DNA of 59,961 nt. Source: an uncultured Porphyromonas sp. (lineage in GTDB: Bacteria; Bacteroidota; Bacteroidia; Bacteroidales; Porphyromonadaceae). Where the stretch lies: positions 1 to 59,961 of the forward strand of contig NZ_CALHVI010000028.1 of NCBI RefSeq assembly GCF_938039215.1. The letters are read 5' to 3'. Below are positions 42,228-50,044 of the stretch, in pieces (the first letter of the stretch is position 1; every line of letters begins with the position of its first letter). The position numbers and the translations under genes are program-made. Below the pieces are notes generated by a model. The model was not told the origin of the DNA. It did not search any database and was given only the letters and a program-made list of their open reading frames with translations.

Positions 42228-42311
42228 AACCTACGGTAGGTCGTCGATGCGACCTACTGTGGGTCGCATCGACGACCCACAGTAGGTTTTCTAAGCGACC
42301 CACCATAGGTC
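42228..42311. repeat. Palindrome array A2 (four units, exact 23 bp pitch)
   Basis: Fifteen-base units start at 42228 (AACCTACGGTAGGTC), 42251 (GACCTACTGTGGGTC), 42274 (GACCCACAGTAGGTT) and 42297 (GACCCACCATAGGTC). Spacers are 8 bp. Spacers one (GTCGATGC) and two (GCATCGAC) are reverse complements. Units 1 and 2 are identical to those of the array at 23948. Units 2 and 3 make a 15-bp perfect stem, 42252-42266 with 42273-42287. A run of six T follows the last unit. The rest of the 588-bp gap up to 42601 shows no gene, only AT-rich sequence. Confidence 0.85.
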
Positions 42312-42601
42312 GTTTTTTCATCCTCCCGAAGAGTCCCTTCCGTCGAGGTAATTCTTCCCCAATATTGAGCCTCGATTCCCCTCTCAGTATAGCTCCGTCA
42401 TCTATCCTCGCAACTACCCGAGATTTTCCTTCTATGCTTTAGGAGCTCATCTGATGACTGAGCGAGGGGAAACATCACAGAAGAAGGGACACATCCAAAG
42501 AAACCTCCCAGATAATTACATCTTACACTCTGATGGGCTATGTATGCTCTGATATTATCCTTACCTTCGTGAAGACATACTAACCTTTAAAAGAATAAAA
42601 G

Positions 42602-43333
42602 ATGGAAAGATTTACCTCTGAAGTGCATGACGTACTTAATTACTATGTCTACCTCCTTGTTGATCCACGGGATTCCTCCTGCTTCTATGTAGGGAAGGGA
42701 AATAAAGATCGATGCTTTGATCACATCAAAAATCCCAATGGAGAAAGCGAGAAGGCAAGCCGAATAAGAGAGATCCAAAAGCAAGGCTTATCTGTCGATA
42801 TCTACATCGCTCGCTTTGGCTTCGCGGACGAGGAGTTGGCTTACCAAGTAGAAGCGACTTTAATCGATGTATTCAACTCGATTCAACACACCTTCCTCTA
42901 CGATAAGTCCAAACGCTTGACCAACATACAAGGAGGACACCACTCAGCCTTGCTCGGTTTAGCTTCTGCTGAGGAAATAAATAAGATCTATTCAGCTACC
43001 CCTGTTGTAATTGAGCACTCGGTTATAGCCGTAAAGATAGATCGTGCTATTTCTGAGGGGAAGGATATTTACGAAGCTGCTAGAAAGGCATGGAAGCTAT
43101 CCCTGAGTAGGGCTAACCAGACATCCTATCTTCTCGCCGTGCATCGTGGAATTATCGAAGGAATCTTTGAAGGGAAATGGAAACCCTCTAATGAGGGATC
43201 TGGGAGAATCGAATTTGAGGGCAAACCCGCTTGCCAAGAGATACAAGACCATTATCTGGGGAAGAGATTGCCAGAGACCTGTAATCTTAAGGGAGCCCAA
43301 AATCCAGCAAGGTATATTAGCCCCAGTAAGTAG
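42602..43333 (+). CDS. LEM-3-like GIY-YIG nuclease-domain protein
   Basis: A 243-residue protein. Residues 13-95 carry a GIY-YIG fold of the LEM-3 type: YYVYLLVDPRDSSCFYVGKG gives the paired tyrosines and the YVG strand, R37 lies near the usual arginine place, and E84 in VEATLIDVFN is the metal-binding glutamate. The second half has VIAVKIDRAIS and SRANQTSYLLAVHRGIIEGIFEGKW, a C-terminal module often found with this nuclease type in phage and accessory genes. The gene is visibly richer in A and T than its neighbours, with more AAA, ATA and ATT codons. It stands alone between a palindrome array and a terminator, which suggests acquisition. A defence role is possible but unproven. Confidence 0.7.
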   Translation: MERFTSEVHDVLNYYVYLLVDPRDSSCFYVGKGNKDRCFDHIKNPNGESEKASRIREIQKQGLSVDIYIARFGFADEELAYQVEATLIDVFNSIQHTFLYDKSKRLTNIQGGHHSALLGLASAEEINKIYSATPVVIEHSVIAVKIDRAISEGKDIYEAARKAWKLSLSRANQTSYLLAVHRGIIEGIFEGKWKPSNEGSGRIEFEGKPACQEIQDHYLGKRLPETCNLKGAQNPARYISPSK

Positions 43334-43364
43334 GTAGAGGTACTACCTAATAGAACAAGACTAT

Positions 43365-43408
43365 CGAGGTCATCCGATGGAGCTAAGCGTCTTCATCGGA
43401 TGACCTCG
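43365..43408 (+). terminator. Terminator of the GIY-YIG gene
   Basis: Perfect 15-bp arms at 43365-43379 (CGAGGTCATCCGATG) and 43394-43408 with a 14-base loop, then TTCTTT. Confidence 0.85.
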
Positions 43409-43549
43409 TTCTTTAGGAATAGTAGGTGCTCTTGTCCTTTGAGAGCTGTAAAGTAAGGAGGAGAAGCGAGGGGTACCTTGCATAGCGACCTAGGGAGATG
43501 GGGCGATCCTTACCTGGCGTCGCCTTCCCTCTAGAATCATAGAATCTCG

Positions 43550-43557
43550 TACCTTTG
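43550..43557 (+). promoter_or_regulatory. -7 promoter box for kdsB-dnaG
   Basis: TACCTTTG fits TAnnTTTG and gives a leader of about 36 nt to the kdsB ATG. No clear -33 element. Confidence 0.5.
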
Positions 43558-43598
43558 CCAAGGAATTTCAATCACATCAACCCTTACTCATCCCTGCT

Positions 43599-44345
43599 AT
43601 GCGCGTCATCACGATCATCCCCGCTCGCTATGCTTCTACTCGTTTCCCAGGCAAGCCCCTCGTAGACATCGGTGGTAAGCCTATGATCATCCGTGTCGTG
43701 GAGCGAGCCCTTGAAGTGACCCCCGACGTGGTGGTCGCTACCGATGATGAGCGTATCCTCTCCGTAGTTCGGGAGCATGGCTATCAAGCAGTGATGACTT
43801 CGCCCGATCACCATTCGGGCACGGAGCGTTGTCTCGAAGCCTATGAGCTCTTGGGTAAGGAGGCGGATATCCTGATCAACCTTCAGGGGGATGAGCCCTT
43901 CATCGCTGACGAACAGATACGCCTTCTGATCTCAGCCTTTGAGACCCAAGGTGATCATGAAGCCGTAGATATCGCTACCCTTGCTCAACCCTTCCCATCG
44001 ACGACCTCCAACGAGGAGCTAGCCAACCCCAATGCCGTGAAGCTAGTCCGTAGCTCCGTCTCGGGTAATGCCCTTTACTTCAGTAGGTCAGTCATCCCCT
44101 ATCTCCGAGGGTGTGAAGGGCCTTGGGCGCTCCAGCACCAATACCTCAAGCACATCGGTCTCTATGCCTTCCGCACGAAGATCCTTCCCCAGATCCAAGC
44201 TCTTCCTCCCTCGCCACTAGAGCAAGGTGAGAGCCTAGAGCAACTACGCTGGCTCGACGCTGGCCTACGCATACGGGTCATGCTCTCGGATCACGCTACC
44301 ATCGGCATCGACACCCCCGAAGACCTCCAGCGCATCCCGCTCTAG
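43599..44345 (+). CDS. kdsB: 3-deoxy-manno-octulosonate cytidylyltransferase
   Basis: KdsB (248 aa) activates Kdo to CMP-Kdo for the lipopolysaccharide inner core. The nucleotide loop is IIPARYASTRFPGKPLVDIGGKPMI. VVVATDDERIL, ILINLQGDEPFI, YFSRSVIPY, KHIGLYAFR and LEQLRWLDAGLRI follow in normal order and length. It confirms a Gram-negative envelope. It lies 12 bp before dnaG and shares its promoter. Confidence 0.96.
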   Translation: MRVITIIPARYASTRFPGKPLVDIGGKPMIIRVVERALEVTPDVVVATDDERILSVVREHGYQAVMTSPDHHSGTERCLEAYELLGKEADILINLQGDEPFIADEQIRLLISAFETQGDHEAVDIATLAQPFPSTTSNEELANPNAVKLVRSSVSGNALYFSRSVIPYLRGCEGPWALQHQYLKHIGLYAFRTKILPQIQALPPSPLEQGESLEQLRWLDAGLRIRVMLSDHATIGIDTPEDLQRIPL

Positions 44346-44357
44346 CCCTTCCCACCC

Positions 44358-46487
44358 TTGATCGATCAGCAGACACGACAGCGGATCCTTGACTCCGCTC
44401 AGATCCTAGATGTAGTCAGCGACTTCATCAGCTTACGCCGCCAAGGGGTAAGCTATGTCGGCTTGTGCCCCTTCCACAGCGATCGCAACCCCTCCTTCTA
44501 CGTCAACCCTGCGAAGAATATCTGCAAGTGCTTCTCCTGCGGGGAAGGCGGTACACCGCTCAACTTCATCATGAAGCATGAGCAGCTCTCCTATACCGAG
44601 GCGCTCAAGTACCTAGCGAAGAAGTACAATATCGAAGTCGTCGAACGGGAAGAGACCGAAGAAGAGAAGCAGCGCAATAACGAACGAGAGAGCCTCTTCG
44701 TCGTCAATGACTTTGCGGCGAAGTTCTTCCAGAAGCAACTGACCGATACCGAAGAAGGGCGATCGGTCGGGATGGCCTATTTTAGGGAGCGTGGGATACG
44801 CCCTGAGACCATCGAGAAGTTCGGGCTAGGCTATTCGCCAGAGAGCAAGACGGCATTCACCCAAGCTGCACTGCAGGCGGGCTATCCTATGCGCCGTCTC
44901 TCCGAGGTAGGCCTTACGATCGAATACGAAGACCGCCCAGGAGTAGGTATCGACCGCTTCCGTGGACGAGTCATCTTCCCTGTACGCAATCTCAGTGGAC
45001 GCTACGTCGCCTTCGGTGGCCGTGTGATGACTAAGTCAGCCAAGACCGCCAAGTACGTCAATTCCCCAGAGAGCCTTATCTATTCTAAGAGCCGAGAGCT
45101 ATATGGTCTCTATTGGGCAAAGAGTGCTATTGCCAAGAAGGGCATGTGCTACCTCGTCGAAGGCTACACCGATGTGCTCTCCATGCATCAGGCGGGGATA
45201 GAGAATGTAGTCTCATCCTCAGGCACGGCTCTTACCCTCGATCAGATACGACTCATCCGTCGCTTCACCTCCAGCATCACCGTCCTCTATGATGGAGATG
45301 CTGCAGGGATCAAGGCCGCCCTCCGAGGGATCGACCTTCTCCTCGAAGAAGGCTTCCGTATCAAGGTCGTACTTCTGCCCGAAGGTGAAGACCCCGACTC
45401 CTTCGCCCGTAGTCACAGCAGTAGCGAACTAGAGGAATACCTGAAGACGCATGAGACGGACTTCATCCACTTCAAGATTGAGCTCTACCAAGAGGAGATG
45501 GAGCGAGATCCTCTGCGACGTGCCGAGCTGATCTCCGACATCATGCGTAGCATTGCGCTCATCCCCGACAGCATCCAGCGAGCCGTCCTCATCCAGAGCT
45601 CCTCATCTACCCTCAGGATGGGGGAGCATCTCTTGCAAGAGGAGGTGAATAAGCTCCGTCGTCGTGGTGTCACGGCTCAAGGCTTCGTAGCTCCTCAGCG
45701 TAGCTATGAGCCGAGCGAACATACCCCTCAACCTTCCGCATCCATCCCCCCTCAGATAGAGGAAGCCCCCGACAAGACAGAGGCCGCCTCAGACGAAGCC
45801 TTTGGATCTCTGGTGGCACGGGAGGATAGCATCGAGCCCTTCGAGCGGGAACTGATGCAGCTCCTCCTCCTCTACAGCGATCGGCAGATCATCATCCCCA
45901 TGGGCATGGCTACTCCAGAGTATGAGGGCGAGAAGTACCCCGAAGAGGATAGCTACTTCATGCTACGCACCTTCATCGAGCGAGAGCTCGTGCTCGTCGG
46001 GGCAGAAACTATGTATTCCCCTCTCTTCGGTCGCTTCATGGAGGAACTCTCTTCGATGACGGAGGGAGAAGGGAGTACGACGGTCACGCACTTTGCTAAT
46101 CATCCCGAGGATCACCTTCGCAAGGTCACTACGGATCTAGTGAGTGAGAGCGAACTGCTGGAGTACCGTCCTGACCAAGATCTCCTTCCCAGCTACCTGA
46201 CGACAGCCTCTGCTACAGCTTCCGCAGCCCTCTCCGAAGAAGAGGCTCGGGAGGAAGAACAAAGGAAGGAAGCAAGGTATCTGGGATCAGTGGCTCTAAG
46301 GGCTTGCAATAGCTATAAGATGGCGCTCCTCGTACGCCTCATCCAAGACATACATACGGAGATCAAGCAGGCACAGCGCTCGGGGGATCATGCGACGATC
46401 CTAGAGCGCATGGCCGAGATCAATAGACTCAACGCTGAGAAGCGTAGACTCTCCGACTTGCTAGGCGAACGTACTATCGTCGGCTAG
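44358..46487 (+). CDS. dnaG: DNA primase DnaG
   Basis: DnaG (709 aa) lays RNA primers at the replication fork. The start is TTG at 44358, giving MIDQQTRQRILDSAQILDVVSDFISL, the exact family N-terminus; no ATG is available upstream in frame. The zinc motif is CPFHSDRNPSFY with CKCFSCGEGG. The catalytic core has FRGRVIFPVRNLSGRYVAFGGR, and the TOPRIM part LVEGYTDVLSMHQAGIENVVSSSGTAL and LYDGDAAGIKAALRGIDL. The C-terminal half holds an acidic linker and a helical DnaB-interacting region. The rare start may limit output. It faces priA, with only 24 bp between stops. Confidence 0.96.
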   Translation: MIDQQTRQRILDSAQILDVVSDFISLRRQGVSYVGLCPFHSDRNPSFYVNPAKNICKCFSCGEGGTPLNFIMKHEQLSYTEALKYLAKKYNIEVVEREETEEEKQRNNERESLFVVNDFAAKFFQKQLTDTEEGRSVGMAYFRERGIRPETIEKFGLGYSPESKTAFTQAALQAGYPMRRLSEVGLTIEYEDRPGVGIDRFRGRVIFPVRNLSGRYVAFGGRVMTKSAKTAKYVNSPESLIYSKSRELYGLYWAKSAIAKKGMCYLVEGYTDVLSMHQAGIENVVSSSGTALTLDQIRLIRRFTSSITVLYDGDAAGIKAALRGIDLLLEEGFRIKVVLLPEGEDPDSFARSHSSSELEEYLKTHETDFIHFKIELYQEEMERDPLRRAELISDIMRSIALIPDSIQRAVLIQSSSSTLRMGEHLLQEEVNKLRRRGVTAQGFVAPQRSYEPSEHTPQPSASIPPQIEEAPDKTEAASDEAFGSLVAREDSIEPFERELMQLLLLYSDRQIIIPMGMATPEYEGEKYPEEDSYFMLRTFIERELVLVGAETMYSPLFGRFMEELSSMTEGEGSTTVTHFANHPEDHLRKVTTDLVSESELLEYRPDQDLLPSYLTTASATASAALSEEEAREEEQRKEARYLGSVALRACNSYKMALLVRLIQDIHTEIKQAQRSGDHATILERMAEINRLNAEKRRLSDLLGERTIVG

Positions 46488-46511
46488 CCCACCCTTTCCC
46501 TATACTTACTC

Positions 46512-49010
46512 TTATAGTGGATCTACATCGTAGTAGATCTGTAGGCGTGTGCTCTCCGGTACGGATAGGCGTAGCTGGTGCAGAGCGGATACAAAGGCCT
46601 CTCGCTCCTCCCGATACGACTGTCGGAAGGGACGGCGGATGACGATCTGTCTCAGATAGTAGCCTTCGATACGTCCTACGTGGGGTGTCTGCGGGTCCGT
46701 CACTCGTTCTCCTGGGAGAAGGGCTTGTAGGTAGCGAGAGAGCACCAACGAAGCAGAGGAGAGCAGTCGCTCATCCTTGCCCTTCAACCAAAGATGAGTC
46801 AAGCGTGTGAAGGGTGGGAATGAAGTAGCTTCTCGCTCTGCCAAGATCCCCGACATGAAGGCATCATAATCCCCCTCTCGAAGAGCTCGCACAAAGGGAG
46901 TCTCAGGATCATTGGTCTGCAGAAGGAAGGTCGGGAGGCTCTCCTTCGTCCCTCGTGTACGCTGTCTTAGCTGGTGGAGAAGCTGGTAGGCTCGCTCCTG
47001 AGAGCGGAAGTCGGGGACACCCAGCACAGCATCCAGCTGGACGACTGCGATCAGTCCCAGATCATCCCATATCGGTTGGTTACGGATCAGTTGGGTACCG
47101 AGAAGGATCTCGGCCGAACCTGATTCGATCCGCTCCAATAGCTCAAGTTGCTTCTTCCTCGAAGCAAGCGTATCGCTATCGATACGAAGTACCTCTAGGC
47201 TCGGTAGTTGCTCTCCGAGCTCCTCCTCCACTCGCTCGATCCCATACCCGACTTGTCTTAGGGCAGGCTTCATCCCCTGCTTCGACGTGACCTCGGTAGC
47301 ACCACAGTGTGGGCATGCCTCGGGAAGAGGCTCTACATGCCCGCAGTAATGACAGAGGAGGGCCTGTCGTGAGCGATGGTAGGTGAGGCTCACATCACAG
47401 TTGGGGCAGAGGATGCGCTGCTGGCAAGCGTCGCAGTGGATGTAGGGTGCGTAGCCTCTGCGATTTTGGAGGAGAAGGACTTTCTTCCCTCGGGCGACAG
47501 TATCCTTGATGCGCTCGATGAGGTAAGGGGTAAGCGTATGTTGCCACGCCACCTCACGAAGCGAACGTAAGCGTCTGAGATGGATGGTCTCTATCGTAGG
47601 GAGAAGCACCTCCTCTGCGCTCGGAGAAGCAGCCTCAGGACGAAGGAGCTGGTACTTCCCTCGAAGGGCATGGAAGAGCACTTCCGCCGAAGGAGTCATG
47701 GAGGCGAGGAGCACCTGAGCTCCCGCCTCATGCGCTCGCCATAGAGCTACATCCCGAGCATGATAGCGGGGGGCAACAAGCTGTTGCTTGTAGAGATACT
47801 CCTGCTCCTCATCGATGATGACGAGCCTGAGGCGAGGCAGAGGTAGGTAGATCGCTGAGCGTGTCCCCACGACAAGGGCTGGGGTCGTAAGCTGGGAGAG
47901 GCGCATATAGGTCTCTACCCGTACGGCCTCACTGATGAGGCTATGATAGGGATAGTAGCACCCTGATGCTAATGCCTCCAGACGCTGGAGGAAACCAAAG
48001 GCCGAAGGGACTGAATGTACCGAAGGGGTGAGGTAGAGGACTTGGCCTCCCTCAGCTAGTGTACGGGCGATCTGAGCTAGGATATACTCTTCCTTAGCAC
48101 TGACCTCCTCGGCATAGTAGAGGGTGACGGGATACGTCAGAGGGGGCACCTCGGATAGCGGTTGCTGCTCCGTCTCTGTGGCATGCTCCCGCAGGCGACT
48201 TTGGGGAGCTTCGATCTGCTCCAGTATTCCCTTGGCGATCAAGCTACGCAGCGGAGCGTCTCCCTGAGGGAGGGTCTCGAGGAGCATGGAGCGATGGAGA
48301 CTTCCCTCTAGGCTCTGCCCTGTCCGCTCTAGACCTTGGATGAAGGCCGTGAGGAGCTCCGCCTGTCGAGGGGCTCGTCCGAGGGTATCGAAGACCGAGG
48401 CTAGGGCCTCTTCGTCCTTCTGGTAGCTCTGTGCTAGACGGAGATAACGAGCGACCTTGGGGCGATAGCGAGGCTGAAGTTGCTCATCGGGAAGGATCGC
48501 CCCTAAGGAGATGAGATGCAGGAGAGGTCGGGTGAGCCGTCGTCCTAGGAGATGCTCCAGACGCTCGGTAGAGACGGCCTTACCCCGCTGTGCGGTGAGC
48601 TGATCCAGGATCGAAAGCTCTACCTCCGAGAGGGGCTCCGTAGCCTCGAAGTCGGGATTTATGAGGAGCATCGTCTTGCTCTCTGGTAGAAGTCCCGAGG
48701 GCAGAGCATCACGAAGGACGGAGCCGATGGGACAGCAGTAGTAGTAAGCCATCCACTGCCAGAGACGGAGCGTCTCTAGGGCGAGGATGGGTCGAGCGTC
48801 AAGGATCTGCTCTACCTGCTTGTAGCTCCCACCTGCTTCCTCCTCCCATAGAGAGAAGACCATCCCCGTATAGTATCGCTTTCGTCCAAAGGGGACTACG
48901 ACACGACAGCCCACCCCGAAGTCTGGAGCATCACAAAGGAGCTCTTCGGGGACGAGGTAGCTAAAGAGCCCCTCTAGGGCTAGGGGGATGATGACCTCTA
49001 CTCGAAGCAT
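46512..49010 (-). CDS. priA: Primosomal protein N' (PriA) with degenerate helicase motifs
   Basis: At 832 aa this has the full PriA plan: a 3'-DNA-binding domain (VIIPLALEGLFSYLVPEEL, PFGRKRYYTGMVF), helicase lobes and a C-terminal domain. Motif IV (LLLQNRRGYAPY) and all eight zinc cysteines (C526, 529, 535, 538, 553, 556, 566, 569) are intact. But the Walker A position (GVTGSGKTEVY in the family) reads AEEVSAKEEYI at 300-310. Motif II DEEH reads DEEQ at 400-403, GTQMIAKGHDF reads GTQLIRNQPIW at 638-648, and the QVAGRAGR arginine finger reads HQLRQRTRG near 679-687. ATP-driven unwinding is therefore doubtful, while DNA binding and replisome loading could remain. Start overlaps the end of cobD by 13 bp. 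Confidence 0.88.
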   Translation of the reverse strand: MLRVEVIIPLALEGLFSYLVPEELLCDAPDFGVGCRVVVPFGRKRYYTGMVFSLWEEEAGGSYKQVEQILDARPILALETLRLWQWMAYYYCCPIGSVLRDALPSGLLPESKTMLLINPDFEATEPLSEVELSILDQLTAQRGKAVSTERLEHLLGRRLTRPLLHLISLGAILPDEQLQPRYRPKVARYLRLAQSYQKDEEALASVFDTLGRAPRQAELLTAFIQGLERTGQSLEGSLHRSMLLETLPQGDAPLRSLIAKGILEQIEAPQSRLREHATETEQQPLSEVPPLTYPVTLYYAEEVSAKEEYILAQIARTLAEGGQVLYLTPSVHSVPSAFGFLQRLEALASGCYYPYHSLISEAVRVETYMRLSQLTTPALVVGTRSAIYLPLPRLRLVIIDEEQEYLYKQQLVAPRYHARDVALWRAHEAGAQVLLASMTPSAEVLFHALRGKYQLLRPEAASPSAEEVLLPTIETIHLRRLRSLREVAWQHTLTPYLIERIKDTVARGKKVLLLQNRRGYAPYIHCDACQQRILCPNCDVSLTYHRSRQALLCHYCGHVEPLPEACPHCGATEVTSKQGMKPALRQVGYGIERVEEELGEQLPSLEVLRIDSDTLASRKKQLELLERIESGSAEILLGTQLIRNQPIWDDLGLIAVVQLDAVLGVPDFRSQERAYQLLHQLRQRTRGTKESLPTFLLQTNDPETPFVRALREGDYDAFMSGILAEREATSFPPFTRLTHLWLKGKDERLLSSASLVLSRYLQALLPGERVTDPQTPHVGRIEGYYLRQIVIRRPFRQSYREEREAFVSALHQLRLSVPESTRLQIYYDVDPL

Positions 49011-50044
49011 GGGAGCGTAGTCGATGAGGATATGTCGGTGAGCGCCTCTATGAGGAGGTCATTCTCCTCGGGGCGCTGGGTAGCTATACGGATCGTTGGC
49101 TCGGAATAGCCAAAGTTCGTTGCGTCACGCACCAGAAGCCCATAGCGACGAGCTAGGAGTGTCTTGAGTGCAGCACCACTGGAGATGCTGGGATGGTCAC
49201 AGTGCACGAGGAAGAAATGTGTCTCTGTAGGGCAAGGTCTGAAGTGCGGAAGCTCATCGATCGCCTGCCACAGCCGTCGGCACTCAGCGAAGAGGAGCGA
49301 CTTATCGAGGAGGTCTGGGAAGCCCTGCTCCACGATCCATTCACCCGCAGCAATAGCGAGCGAAGCGACAGACCAAGGGGGAGCATAGGCACTTAGCTCC
49401 TCGATGACTTCCCGACGAGCCATGATGTAGCCCAGGCGGAGACCTGGCATCGCATAGCGCTTGGTGAGGGAAGCCACAAAGATCACATTGGGGAAGTGCT
49501 CCAGCGTCACTCGTGGATCGGGGAGCTCCGCCTCTGTGAAGTAGCTGTAGGAACTATCGATGACGAAGTAGATGTTCGGATAGCTCCGCCAGAGCCTCTG
49601 GAGCTCGGCGAGCGGATAGACTTCGCCCGTAGGATTGTTGGGGGAGCAAAGCCAGTAGAGCCCGAGTCGCTGATGCTCATGGGGATCTAGCTCCGTGAGC
49701 TGACACTGCTCCCGAGCAAAGAGAGCTCCCGTATCTCGGTACTCACTGAAGGTAGGTCGAGGCCCATAGTAGTGCGTCCTCGAGCGGTAGGTCTGCGCTA
49801 GGAGGTAGATCGCCTCGGTAGCTCCACTCGTCACGAGGACTTCATCCTCTGAGAGTCCATGGTGCGAGGATAGGGCTCTCCCGAGCGAAGAGGCTGTAGG
49901 ATCTGGGTATGACCCGATGCAGTCGATCTGCTCCCTGAGATAGGCACGAAGGTCGTCTGCCGAGGTCAGACTCGTCACATTGGAGCTGAAGTTTGCCTTG
50001 ATCCCTTCATAGCGATGAAGGTCATCTCCGTGTCCGTTCCTCAT
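48998..50044 (-). CDS. cobD: L-threonine-O-3-phosphate decarboxylase-like aminotransferase
   Basis: A 348-residue PLP-dependent fold-type I enzyme. It has NFSSNVTSL near the N-terminus, where CobD/HisC has N-x-N, then YPDPTASSLGRAL, VTSGATEAIYLLA and LCSPNNPTGEVYPL. FVIDSSYSYF leads to the PLP lysine in VASLTKRYAMPGLRLGYIMA. CobD makes the aminopropanol phosphate of the cobalamin nucleotide loop. HisC (histidinol-phosphate aminotransferase) is the close alternative. The neighbour CobQ, overlapping by 4 bp, and the adenosyltransferase before it favour CobD. Confidence 0.82.
   Translation of the reverse strand: MRNGHGDDLHRYEGIKANFSSNVTSLTSADDLRAYLREQIDCIGSYPDPTASSLGRALSSHHGLSEDEVLVTSGATEAIYLLAQTYRSRTHYYGPRPTFSEYRDTGALFAREQCQLTELDPHEHQRLGLYWLCSPNNPTGEVYPLAELQRLWRSYPNIYFVIDSSYSYFTEAELPDPRVTLEHFPNVIFVASLTKRYAMPGLRLGYIMARREVIEELSAYAPPWSVASLAIAAGEWIVEQGFPDLLDKSLLFAECRRLWQAIDELPHFRPCPTETHFFLVHCDHPSISSGAALKTLLARRYGLLVRDATNFGYSEPTIRIATQRPEENDLLIEALTDISSSTTLPCFE

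Noticed and set aside
43465..43520. Possible seventh palindrome array upstream of kdsB
   Set aside because: One GCGACC...GGGGCG piece resembles family B, but no second unit stands at 24 bp.
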